Source: Eleusine coracana subsp. coracana
Taxonomy: Eukaryota; Streptophyta; Magnoliopsida; Poales; Poaceae
Length of the DNA stretch: 64,000 nt
Assembly (NCBI GenBank): GCA_032690845.1
Contig: CM064426.1
Coordinates: 61,728,631 to 61,792,630, forward strand
Direction of reading: 5' to 3'
The translations under genes were made by a program, and so were the position numbers. The number at the start of each line of letters is the position of its first letter. Position 1 is the first letter of the stretch. The notes beneath the pieces are model-generated. The model did no database searches, was not told where the DNA came from, and saw nothing but the letters and a program-made list of their open reading frames with translations. Shown one piece after another: positions 44,008 to 55,098 of the stretch.

Positions 44008-45107
44008 TGTTGGTCATAATTACGCAGCCACTTATATACCGCAAGAGGATGGTGTACAATTGTATCTCTTTTTCTTTCAGAGTATTCCAAGGTTATCGAA
44101 TTAACAAGGAACTAGCGGAACAATTACTATTAAAGGGTTACTAACAAATTGCAATGTGTTGGTTGGTGTGAGTGATGGTGGTGAGAGAGTGAAAGGTGAA
44201 TGTTATTGAAGAGGTAACAGGATAATGAAGGATTCTATCCTTAGGATTGGTTAACTAGCATGCAACCTTATTCTTATCAACTCGAGTGATGACTCTAATA
44301 TTTTACAAGACATGGTGGTTTCATTCACCCCGACTGTCACTATAGAGGCTATTAGCTCCCCACTGGTTTCTTGCACTATGTAATGGGCAAAAGTGTATTG
44401 GCCGATACACTAATGAAAAGGATAAATAAATGTGCAATTAAGTTCATCACATAGATTAAATTCATCAAGAGAGTATCAATAAGTATGAGAGTTACATGAC
44501 TAGATACCCGCACCGGAGAAGAGAATATGAGACTACTCGCTCATCCTTCCGCTAGACATAGCAGAGGGTTGAGAAATAGCGCTGGAATGCGCACAAGCCA
44601 ATCGGTGCAAGCATCGCGCCGATCAGCGCAACCTCCCTTCTGGTGGATCTCGTCGGTGTTGATCAACCTTCACCGCCAATATCCTAAAACCCTAGTTCTA
44701 ATAACTGGTTCTCGTGATTGTCGTCTCTCTGCTGTCCATTTGGCTCTTGATAATTATCTTCCTTTTATACCCAACGGGATGAGGTCAACTTTCACCGACT
44801 CTAACTCATACTGGACTGGGCCTTCGTCTTTCTCGGACTGGGTCATGTTTTCATCATCTTTCCCTTCTGCACTGATCGGCGCATGCACGCGCCAATCAGC
44901 GCGGCCTCCCTTCTGGCCCATCTTCGTTACTCTTTAGTTCTTTATCCATAATTGCCCTATTTTACACATGTTTCCTGCGATTACATCCAAAACAGAACAA
45001 CTACAAATACATGCAAATATGGGGTTAATTGTTAGTCCAAACCACCAATTTAAGACACGAAACATCTCTTTTTGGTAGATAATATAGGCATCTAGAAACC
45101 ACCAACA
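44008..45107 (-). repeat. Element A1 5' LTR
   Basis: About 1100 bp with ends TGTTGGTC...CCACCAACA. Minus-strand TATA box TATAAAA at 44763-44769. Twin-palindrome motifs lie at 44596-44631 and 44872-44903, the second about 110 bases upstream of the TATA box in sense. Confidence 0.9.
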
Positions 45108-45490
45108 ATGTCGATCAGTGCAGAGAATTCAAGCAGAGGCAGCTGACAAGAGGGTCCAAGAGAAGAACAAGTACAAGGCCTTAATCTCTAAATCAGCGAT
45201 CTTGAGAGCAAACTTGTTGATTTGCATTGAGAACGAGACGAGCTACAGGCGGCCCTTTAGGTAAAGAACAAGGAAATAGCCGATGCGGAAGCCATACTTG
45301 CCAGAATACCAGAAAAAATTGTAGAGCAAGAAGGCATCACCATATCGGCATATGAACAAGCTTCTAACCTATGAAGCATCATGTCTAGTATCCCTGGCAC
45401 TGTCGATGAAGATGCTTACGCAGTAGCCCAAGTTGACGCCCTTCATATGAAGGCAATCAAGATCATCGACTTCTACTGCCTGGATGGGTA
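45108..45490 (+). pseudogene. Opposite-strand accessory frame of element B, C-terminal piece
   Basis: On the plus strand a frame with strong coding character ends at a TAG at 45488-45490, just after the D-F-Y-C-L-D-G tail. It has a leucine-heptad coiled-coil look in its first half (D-L-E-S-K-L-V-D-L-H, then E-R-D-E-L-Q-A-A-L) and a helical C-terminus. Three internal stops (TGA, TAG, TGA) are each one C-to-T change from CGA or CAG, and one frame change lies near 45182. It runs against the direction of B and ends about 200 bases before the B integrase end. Function unknown; Tat antisense frames of this kind are described but not understood. Confidence 0.65.
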
Positions 45491-45686
45491 GTCGCTAGAT
45501 GTGATTTGTTTTGTAAATCTACAAATATTATTTTGTTCTGCAATATTTTTGAACTAAGGGCGATATCTCTGATATCGGCCATCTATAGACGATGTATAAA
45601 CATCGGCTATGAATTATTTTCCCTTTCATTTTATTTTTCTGCTAAGGATGATATTCTTCATATCGGCCGTGATCAAGCACTCGAGA

Positions 45687-46790
45687 TCACGTGCCAATCC
45701 AAACGCTCGGATGATACTTGTTCAAATATTTCCCATTGATCGCTCTCCTAAACTCTTCCCCATCAAATCTTTGCAGAAAATATGCATTGCCCGGTGCACA
45801 TCGGCCCACTTTAAATGGCCCCTTCAAAGTTGGAGACCACTTTCCAAATCGACTATCTTTGGAGCCGATGGGCATAATCAACTTCTAGACAAGATCTCCT
45901 TTTGAAAAACTTTTGGGCACCACCTTTTTATTTTAAAATCTGGACACACGAGCGTTGTTCTCTTGAATCCTTTCCAAAGCCCTCATCCGATGTTGGATGA
46001 CATCTTCTAATTCATCAAACATAATCCGTCTGTAATCATCAGCTGATAATTGATATTGCAACTCTGTTCTTCTGGACCCCAGATTTGTTTCCCAAGGTAA
46101 CACTATTTTATGCCCATAAACTAACTGATGCAGTGGCACCTTTATTGACCCATGACAAGCCTTCCTATAAGCCCACAATGATTTAACCAATGTCGTATGG
46201 CACTTTCTTGGTTGTTAATCTATCTTTCTCTTAACTAGCTTTTGATCAAACTCTTATTGGATGCTTCTACTTGACCATTGGATTGAGCATAATATGGCGA
46301 TGAATTCTACAACTTGATTCCCATACTATCGGCAAAGCGTTAAAACTCTTCTAAAGTTAAAACATAACCCAGATCAGTAGTAATAGTCTACGACACACCA
46401 ACCTGTATATAATATGCTCCTTTACAAAGTTAATCACATCACCGGTTGTCACATTTTTCATCGGCACAACTTCAACTCACTTTATGAATTAATCTGTAGC
46501 TACTAGAATATACTTATGACCCCTACTAGATGCTAAACAAATTTGGCCAATCATACCCATACCCCATCCTCTAAATGGCCATGGCTTAAGATTGGATTCA
46601 TAGCCGATGCTGGTGCTCTCTGAATTGTTCCAAATTTCTGGCAATCCTGACACCCTTTATAATACCTGATGCAATCTTCTAACATACTTGGCCAATAATA
46701 CCCAGTCCTTTTCAACAACCATCTCATTTTATGGGCCGATTTATGTGTATCACAAATGCCTTCATGGACTTCGCACATAACCACTTTGGC
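45687..46790 (-). pseudogene. Element B integrase, heavily decayed
   Basis: The N-terminal zinc-binding part is at 46784-46600 (H-E-G-I-C-D-T-H then C-Q-D-C). The core at 46550-46200 is recognisable only in fragments, with many stops. The C-terminal part at 46190-45933 keeps W-A-Y-R-K-A-C-H-G and L-P-W-E, and the end at 45881-45687 keeps G-P-F-K-V. Integrase would insert B cDNA. The remaining gap to the opposite-strand frame (45491-45686) has no motif. Confidence 0.8.
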
Positions 46791-47073
46791 TTCTTCTTGA
46801 TTTAGACATCTTAACAGTATACCATCAATCGTCCAATAATAAAGTTTTCCTCTAACAAATCATACCTCAACACCATGCAGTGAACCTTCCGAGGAATGAT
46901 GGATCCTTAAGATATTGAATAATCTTTAATCTCCAATATTCTTCATCGACATTGGCTATATTGACAATAACCCCATCGGTATTTATTTGATAACCTAATG
47001 CCTTTTGTGCCAGATCATTTGCTTCCATATTCTATTCCCTTGGCACATGCTTGAACCTAACCGCTTTGAAGTA

Positions 47074-47492
47074 TCACAACAAATCCTGACACTTAGCGTA
47101 AAATAACCTCAGAATATCATCTTCGCACTCAAACTCTCCCGTTAACTGCCCGAGTATCAATAATGAATCAGTAATAACTTGAACGAAATTGACTCCAGCA
47201 TCCTTCAAGATTTGCAACCCTTGGAGAACAGCTCTATATTCCACCTGATTATTAGTTGATGGTTCAATAGTAAAAGTCAATTCAAATCTTGCTCCTCAAG
47301 GCAATATAATCACAAGCCCAATGCCACATCCATTCTTGCATACAGAACCATCGAAAAATAGTAACCATGGCACCAGCTCTACCACCGACATATCGGAACC
47401 ACAATGTTCAACTATCAAATCAGCTAGAATTTGACCCTTGATAGCTTTAGGAGAATCATAAGTCAGATCATATTCAGCTAATGCCAACATCC
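47074..47492 (-). pseudogene. Element B second (archaeal-type) RNase H
   Basis: Two open pieces in adjoining frames give an RNase H with F-D-G-S, N-N-Q-V-E-Y-R-A and T-D-S-L-L at the expected spacing, which are the three acidic active-site positions of the archaeal-type fold. A second RNase H of this kind between the RT-linked one and integrase marks the Tat lineage, where it is thought to help remove the RNA template. A TGA near 47296 breaks it. The N-terminal residues just before it are cut by A2 at 47492. The stretch 46791-47073 down to integrase is decayed linker. Confidence 0.8.
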
Positions 47493-48584
47493 TATTGGTC
47501 GTAGTTACGCACCCACATATATACCGCAAGAGGACGGTGTACAGTTGTAGCTCTTTTTCCCTCAGAGTATTCCAAGGTTATCAAATCCATGGGCAACGAG
47601 CGGGACTATTACTATTAAAGACTTACTAACATATTGCAATGGTTGGGTTGGTGTGAATGATGACGATGAGAGAGTGGTGGATGAATGTTATTAGAGATGT
47701 AACAGGATAATGAAGGATTCTCTTCTTAGGATTGGTTCACTAGCATGCAACCTTATCCTTATTAACTCGGATGATGATTCCAATATTCTACAAGACATGG
47801 TGGTTTCGTTCACCCCGGTTGTCACTATAGAGGTTACTAGCTCCCCACTGATTTCTTGCACTATGCAATGGGAAGAAGTGTACCGGCCGATACACTAATG
47901 AAATAGATGCACAATTGAGTTCACTACATAGATTGAATTCATCAAGAGAGTATCAATAAGTATGGGAGTTACATGACCAGATCCCCGCACCAGAGAAGAG
48001 AATATGAGACTACTCGCTCATCCTCCTACTAAGCATAGCAGAAGGGTGAGAAATAGTGCTGGAACGCGCACGAGTCGATCGGCACAATTGTCGCACCAAT
48101 CGGCGTGACCTTCCTTCTGGTGGTTCTCGTCGGTGTTGACCAACCGTCGCCGCCAATATCCTAAAACCCTAGTTCTAACAACTGGATATCACGATTGCTA
48201 TCCCTCCCCTCCTCTCCTTGCTCTTGATAGATGTCTTCCTTTTATATCAGGAGAGATTAGGTCAACTTCCACTGACTTCAATTTGTATTGGGCTGGGCCT
48301 CTGTCCTTGGACCGAATTATGCTTTTCATTGTCTTTTACCCTCTTGCGCCGATCGGCACAGGCCCGCGCCGCTCGGCGCGGCTCTATATCTGGCCCATCC
48401 TTGTTTCTCTTTGATTCCTTATCCATAATTGCCCTATTTTATACCTGTTTTCTGCAATTACATCCAAAACAGAACAACTACAAATATATGTAAATATGGG
48501 GTGAATTGTTAGTCAATACCACCAAATTAAGACGTCAAACATCCCTTTTTGGTAGATAAAATGGGTAGCTAGAAACCACCAATA
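47493..48584 (-). repeat. Element A2 3' LTR
   Basis: About 1092 bp. Outer end TATTGGTCGTAG (TG changed to TA); inner end CCACCAATA against CCACCAACA in the 5' LTR. Twin-palindrome motifs at 48074-48107 and 48346-48382. Confidence 0.9.
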
Positions 48585-48622
48585 GTTCCCCCACACTCAG
48601 ATCATTGGTAGTCCTCGAGCAA
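48585..48622 (-). promoter_or_regulatory. Element A2 polypurine tract and hairpin
   Basis: Sense GAGTGTGGGGGAAC against the 3' LTR, followed outward by a hairpin with one mismatch relative to A1 and the same AGGAC loop. Confidence 0.8.
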
Positions 48623-49854
48623 TACAAAATCAAATATGTAGCAAGAATCTTCACATCACCTCTCCTTCAATCAATATCAATTATCATTTTTACTTGCCCC
48701 ACAAAGATTTTCTCTCACCCTCTTTCAAACCAATTGGTACTTCATACTTGAATTTAATCAAATTACCACAAAACCTTTTCAAAAATGATTTTAGTTTTCT
48801 TTACTCATCTTTAGCATTGAGCATCATGCAATTGGTCTTCTCTATATCTCTCAAGTGTATTTCCTTCCCTCTCCTATCTAATCAATGATTGTATATGGAT
48901 CTTGGAGGGCTATATAACTAATTAAACCATAATGTTAACCATGTCAACAATGTGCTCAATCATGCTCACTAAGAAAGGATTTTCTAGGAAAAGAAATTTT
49001 AATGACGGAGAAGAGGAACAAAGGAGATCTAAAGGAAAAGGTTTCAATGAGAACAATGGCAAAGAGTAAGAGATAATCAGAAAACTGCTTTCTTTGATAA
49101 TCTTGCTACATCTCATGGAATAATTTTTCTCTTTGTCTCTTTTTTTTCTTTTTTTTTTTATCTGCGCCAATCGGTTCCACAGCTGCGCCGATCGACGTAG
49201 TCTATATATTTATTTTTTCTTTCTTCTTCTTCCTTTTTCTTCCTCTTTATTCTATTCCCAATATGATCGGCAATTTCTATCTTGCACCAGCAGCAAATGT
49301 TTTCTGAATCCTCTCTTTATTGAGAATATAGGTTATATCAAGGTGGAGGGAGAAGCAAAGACATATGGTTTTCATGATAGCAAGGAATTTATATGGATAA
49401 GAATGGCTAGAAATACAGAGGTAAACAAATAGATCATCCTTTCCTAATTTGGTCAAAATCATGAGCAAAGAGTTGACAAGTTACTTACAATTCAATTAAT
49501 TCAGAAGTGTAGCTTGCTCTCATTCACTTGGCTTATGTAGGCATATCAGACCCTGCTTTTGCTTTGGTTTCGGATGAGTCAAAAGAAGTTTTCACAAATT
49601 CAAAGCTTAAATGTTAAGTGGTAACCAACTAATTCAGGTAATCAACCGATCAATCATCAAAAAGATAAATAATATGGGGCACTTTCAATTTGACAATCGA
49701 CACTAACTTTATTAAAGACAATGCAATGATTCAAACTATATAAAGACTTTTAAAGCAACTCTCAACATCACTCATGACTCTCTTAAGCACACTTAATAAG
49801 AAAAACAAACAAAACTAAACTTAAAAACACTTGAAGACCATGACTAATGGAAGC
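48623..49854 (-). other. Element A2 3' untranslated region
   Basis: About 1.23 kb, collinear with A1 18322-19585. No conserved frame. Twin-palindrome motif at 49163-49200 next to a T-rich run. Confidence 0.6.
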
Positions 49855-49894
49855 CCTTCCCCCACACTCAAAATTTGCAATGTCCTCATTGCAA
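49855..49894 (-). promoter_or_regulatory. Second PPT-like tract with hairpin in A2
   Basis: TTCCCCCACACTCAAAA is followed by a perfect 8-bp stem (49875-49882 with 49887-49894) with a four-base loop. The C-run tract is as long as the one at the LTR edge, and the module matches 19586-19621 of A1. Confidence 0.6.
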
Positions 49895-50165
49895 GAGAAG
49901 AAATTCTACTAATTAGGGAGACCATGCATGTACAAGAATCAAAAAATCTGTCTTATGTTTCTTATGAGAAAAGTGTAATCCGCTTCATTCATCTTGATTG
50001 CATCATGAATTCTCCGATCACATCCCTTTGATGCTTGTAGGCACGATCCCTGTCTTGATACAATCTATCAATATTCCGACGGCAGACAGGATAGCAAACT
50101 CGTGGGTGCAGACTATGATTTTCAACACTGTAGGGGGAGACACTGTTTAAACCCCTCTGAGCTGA

Positions 50166-51319
50166 TCAGTGCAATGGCTGAGCCGATCGGCGCGGTGGTG
50201 TTCTTTCTTTACTACGATTATCTCTGATTCCCTCTGCATTACCATTAACTCTTGCTAAAGTTCCTGCCACCCTGTCATTGTTACATTCTGCAAATGTTCC
50301 CCAATTTTCAAACATAGGACTTCTAGAGCTTCTCTGCATATCAGAATCATCTCCCGCATATCCAGACATACTAGGATCACCACTTTCAAAATTAACCAAA
50401 AAATCTAACGTGTCAAAGTCGCTATCCCATTCAGAATACCTTTGAATTGGCTTACCCGATAGTCTGGCAGATTTGTGAACCTCTGGTCTAGTCTTACAAT
50501 TCTTTGCAGCAGGCTCTTCATCTTCACTTGGCAGAGCCATCAGATCAATAAATTCAGCCATTTTCAGTTCGCGTCGATCGGCTTCATTGTTGCGCCGATC
50601 GGTGCAGCTGGTGGCTTCTGCTAATTGTTCCAGGTTATGGTCACGAATCCCCTTGTTTTGTTAATCTCCTTAGGTGTCTTCCCTCCAGGAACTGTGCGAT
50701 AGCCATCGTCAAATACAACCTCTCTTGGTATGAAGGTTGAATCTTCTGCCAATTGGAGTTCAACCTTATGTTGAAGATCTTTAGCACAAAAGAGACACTT
50801 GCAACCTTTGATGCAACTATCCCTATGAATCTTGTTTTCTTGAAAACCCTCCCAATCGGTAAGAACCCTAGGAGAGGCTTCATCTTGTCTAGCTTGAATA
50901 TCCTTTTCCGCATCCAACTGGTATATGGCTTCTTCGGCTTCCTTGTGCAGCTGGAGTTCATACTTGGCAGCAATATCATGTTCGCTATAAAGCCGGCACT
51001 GATGGATTTTGAGAGCGCCCTCTTCATCTAGTTCCTCTTTCTCGTGCTTAGTCAATAATCTTTCAAAAGACAAGAAATCTTCATATGACAAAGGCTTAGC
51101 AAGATCAAGAAGACCTTCCACGGTGTACCATTGAAAAACGGCCTCACTTCCAATAGGTCCTATAGATTTTCCTTTGCGCAACAAAACTCTCCTCATAATC
51201 TGTCGAAGTTCATTGTCCATCTTTACCTTGTCGGCGTTCCATGCGTCAGCTTCGCTTTCCTTCATGAACTTCTTCCTCAGATCTGACCCGACCACTGGAT
51301 CATCTCGTGTTGGCATCAA
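50166..51319 (-). pseudogene. Element A2 post-pol accessory frame
   Basis: Better kept than in A1. The first open piece (51319-50621, 232 codons) has charged helices, then S-C-I-K-G-C-K-C-L-F-C, a four-cysteine cluster that could bind metal, then F-I-P-R-E-V-V-F-D-D-G-Y. The second piece (50561-50166) is acidic and serine-rich. Indels near 50630 separate them. The position is that of the env-like gene of some Athila elements, but I see no membrane segment or signal peptide. Function unknown. Twin-palindrome motifs are built into the coding region at 50571-50606 and at its end, 50161-50196. Confidence 0.65.
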
Positions 51320-52000
51320 TACTTTGTCAACTTCAACCTAGGACCAAATTTCAGAAAGCTGCAGAAATTCATCGCCGAGCCAATCGGCTCCACTGTCATG
51401 CAGATCGGTGCCTCCTTGATTGCTTCCCGACGCGCCGCCTTCCATAGCTTCTGCCTTTAGGGCCTTGTTCTGGTGAGTATGTAATGCGAGTTGATCCGTG
51501 GGGTTGCTCCCCTCTCATATTTATATCCCTTGATTTCCAATTGGACTAGGACTCTATCTCTTATTTATGGAATTCAACTGTCTTAACAAGGCAAGGTTCG
51601 AAACCGACTCAAAAACCAAAAAGACACTGCCGCGCCGATCGGTATAGGGTTGCGCCAATTGGCGCAGCACCACGCCGATCGGTGCGGTACACTATTTTTA
51701 CACAATCAAAATAGAAAAATCATGAAAATCAAAAACATATACAAGGCTTTTGTTTTATGTTGTTAAGCTCGACCACACAGGGAACTAAATAGTGAAGTAC
51801 ACATCAAAAGATTTTAATTCAAAAGTGTCAGGTTCTAGATATACCTTTAGACGTTGTCCATTCACCGTGTACTTGTTCCTTTTGCCATCCATTATTCACA
51901 AGATAAGGTCCTTCCCATTTACTTCGCAGTTTGCCTTTACCAAAAAATCTGAATCGCGAATTAAATAGTAGTACCCGATCTCCTTCCTTGAATTCCTTCT
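51320..52000 (-). other. Spacer between integrase and post-pol frame in A2
   Basis: About 680 bases. It holds twin-palindrome motifs at 51379-51414 and three palindromes at 51630-51687, and a TATATTTATATC-like stretch near 51520 in the same place as in A1. Otherwise no conserved frame; the last part is the decayed integrase tail. Confidence 0.5.
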
Positions 52001-53991
52001 TCAAAAGCTTCTTATCATACCACTTCTTTGTCTTTTCCTATATATTGTCACATTTTCATATGCATGTAATCGCATCTCTTCCAATTCACTTATTTGAATT
52101 TTCCTTTTCATACCGGCGGCATTAAGATCCAAATTCATTTCCTTTATAGCCCAATAAGCCTTATGTTCCAATTCCACCGGTAGGTGACATGATTTCCCAT
52201 AGACGAATTGATATGGTGTCAAACCAATTGGTGTCTTGAATGCCATCCTATATTCCCATAATGCTCTGTTTAGCTTTATAGCCCAATCTTTTCCTTCCTT
52301 CGTACTATCTTCTGCAGAATCCCCTTTAATTGCTTATTTGACGTCACTGCTTGTCCATTTGTCTGAGGATGATAAGCTGTTCTAATTCTGTGTTCAACCC
52401 CAGATCTTGCTAAAAACCTAGTAAATTCTCCTCTTGTGAAATGCAATCCTCCATCTGTTATTATTATCCTTGGTATTCCATACCATGGGAAAACTTGCTC
52501 CTGAAGTATATTACTTGATTCTCTTGTAGTATTGAACTTGCATGCCATTGCTTCAACCCACTTGGAAACATAATCAACGGCAACCAATATATATTCACAA
52601 CCATGATAATTTACAAATGGTCGCATAAAATCCATACCCCATACATCAAAGATATCGACTTGAAGATTGTACTTAAGAGGCATTGCATTCCTACTGTTAA
52701 CATTTCCTATTCGTTGGCATTGAGCACATGTTGCAACATACCTTTTTGCATCTTCATGCATAGTAGGCCAATAGAATCCACTCGCCCATACATTCGCCTG
52801 TGTTCTAAAATAACCGTAATGTCCCCCATAATCCGAAGAATGACATTTTGACAAAATGCTCGCTCTTTCTTTTTTGGGTACACATCTTCTCACTGCTCCA
52901 TCCTGACAATACCTATACAAGTATGGGTCGGCCCATATGAATTTTCTCATTTCACTCTTAGCGCTTCTCCTTGTATTCTTGTTCATCATATCAGTTTGTC
53001 CCTTGAAACCTTTGATAATTTTCGTCATCCAACTCTCTCTACGATCAAATGCGGCGAACAACTGCTCTTGTTGCATTTCATCTTTTATTAGCTCAGTTGA
53101 TAATGACTCAAGACGAGACAAATGATCTGCTATAGAATTTTCCACTCCTTTCTTATCTCTTATTTCCAACTCAAATTCTTGCAGCATCAATACCCACCGC
53201 ATTAACCGAGGCTTAGATTCCTTTTTTGAAACCAAATATCTTATAGCAGCATGATCAGTATATACAATCACTTTAGAATTTAGAATGTAAGATCTAAACT
53301 TCTCAAAAGCAAATATAACAGCTAACATCTCCTTCTCAGTTGTTGTATAATTGATCTGCGCCTCATTCAAAGTCTTGCTAGCATAATAAATAGCATGCAC
53401 TTTACCTTCTTTCCGTTGTCCAAGAACAGCTCTAAATGCATAATCATTTACATCACACATAATTTCAAAAGGTAAATTCCAATCAGGTGGCTGCATGATG
53501 GGTGCAGAGCATAGATCTTCCTTTAACTTTCTGAAGGCAAAGAGTATTTCATCGTCTATAATGAATTCTGTATCTTGCTTCAACAATTCTATCAAGGGTT
53601 TAGCAATCCTTGAATAATCCTTAACAAATCTGCGATAGAAGTTGGCATGTCCAAGAAAACTCCTCGAAGTTGTAAGATCAGTAGGGGGAGGCAATTTCTC
53701 AACTGTAGATACCTTTGCCTTATCAACCTCTATCCCCCTATTCGATATGACATGACCAAGTACTATTCCTTCTGTCACCATGAAGTGACACTTCTCCCAA
53801 TTAAGAACCAAGTCACATTCAACACACCTTTTCAAAACCTTCCCTAAATTCTTTAAACAACTATCAAAATCAGCACCATGTATGGAGAAGTCATCCATGA
53901 ATACCTCCATAATATCTTCTATGAATTCAGCGAATATTGCATTCGTGCATCTTTGAAATGTGGCAGGTGCGTTACAAAGACCAAAAGGCAT
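52001..53991 (-). pseudogene. Element A2 RT palm, RNase H and integrase
   Basis: A 571-codon open piece (53991-52276) followed after a frameshift by 52246-52001. RT starts at M-P-F-G-L-C-N-A-P and has the catalytic V-F-M-D-D-F-S at about residue 35, the Athila form. RNase H follows (M-C-D-V-N-D, T-E-K-E-M-L, Y-T-D-H-A-A and A-D-H-L-S-R-L). Integrase has the zinc-binding H-S-S-D-Y...C-A-Q-C, Asp in G-M-D-F-M and Asp in I-I-T-D-G-G, but the catalytic Glu is Val (G-Q-A-V-T-S; A1 has G-Q-A-E-T-S). The enzyme would be inactive even without the frameshift. Confidence 0.9.
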
Positions 53992-54063
53992 CCTTCTATA
54001 TGCATATGTCCCGAAAGGGCAAGTAAAAGTAGTTTTCTACTGATCTTCTGGTCTTACCGGTAT

Positions 54064-55086
54064 CTAAAAGAAACCACTACATCCATCCAAATAACAAAAG
54101 TATGTATTCTTTGCTAACCTTTCAAGCATCTCGCCAATGAACAGAAGAGGATAGTGATCTTTCTTCGTCACCTTGTTCAAACTTCTATAATCTTTGCACA
54201 TTCTCCATCCAGTTACAGCCCTTCGAGGAATCAACTCATTATTGTCATTAGGCACTACTGTCAACCCTCCTTTCTTGGGCACACAATGTATTGGACTAAC
54301 CCATTCACTATCAGCAATAGGGTAGATCATACCTGCATTAAGTAGCTTCAAAATCTCCTTTTTGACCACTGGCTTCATTGATTCTTTTAACCTTCGCATT
54401 TCTTCAACCACTGGTTTAGTATTCTCTTCAAAGTTAATCTTGTGGGTGCAAAATACGGGGCCAATTCCCTTGATGTCATCCAATGTGTAACCAATGGCCT
54501 TCTTATAACTTTTGAGCATAGCAAGCATCTTTTCTGTTTCTTCTTTCGTTAGGGCGTTATTCACAATAACCAGATAGGTTTTATTTTTTCCTAAATATTC
54601 ATAGTGTAGCTCTTTCAGAAGTTCCTTCTGTTCTACTTCTGGTGCTTCATCTGGATCTAGCTCACCCAGAGGTTTAAAATCAGAATTTTCCTGGTTGAGC
54701 CGATCAGCGCAAGCATCGCGCCGATCGGTGCTGGCAGTATCCTTGTCAGCTCCACGCATGAGGTTGTCTAGTGGGTCACCCATATCCATCCCTATCTTCT
54801 CATCCTCCTCTGGGTAAAATTCTTGATAGCAGGAAGGGTCTTGATGACATGGCTCATTAAATTGAAATTGCACTTCTTCACCTCCTAGGTGTTGCGTAAT
54901 TTGACCTTTACCAGCATCGAGAACAGCTTGTACTAATCTCAAAAATGGCGTCCCTAGAATGATGTCTTCAACTCCAGTTTCCTCATTATCTAGAATGAAG
55001 AAGTCCACTGGTATTGTTTTTGAGCTAATCTCTACCTCAACATTCTTGATCACTCCCAGTGGCTTGGTCTTCCTTCCATCTGCCAT
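54064..55086 (-). pseudogene. Element A2 protease C-terminal part and RT fingers
   Basis: A 340-codon piece in the same frame as gag and the RT palm. Residues 1-75 complete the protease (I-I-L-G-T-P-F-L); residues 95-160 are an acidic linker that includes T-D-R-R-D-A-C-A-D-R-L from a twin-palindrome motif (54697-54732); residues 225-340 are the RT fingers (W-V-S-P-I-H-C-V-P-K-K-G, W-R-M-C-K-D-Y-R). A TAG at 54064-54066 and one more stop separate it from the RT palm. A1 has one copy more of the linker repeat. Confidence 0.85.
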
Positions 55087-55098
55087 GACAAGCTCAAG

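Larger units (their letters stand above)
17280..45107 (-). mobile_element. Element A1: Athila-like Ty3 retrotransposon, split by D
   Basis: LTRs at 17280-18282 (3') and 44008-45107 (5'), a tRNA-Asp-type PBS at 43978-43996 and a PPT at 18283-18297 define a minus-strand element. Flanking 5-mers are ATGTA (17275-17279) and ATGTC (45108-45112), a target duplication with one change. Element D splits its integrase at 22436/41086. Order is gag, protease, RT (truncated), integrase, then a long region with a post-pol frame. The Athila assignment rests on domain order, PBS and the F-M-D-D-F-S RT motif seen in the sister copy A2. Confidence 0.9.
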
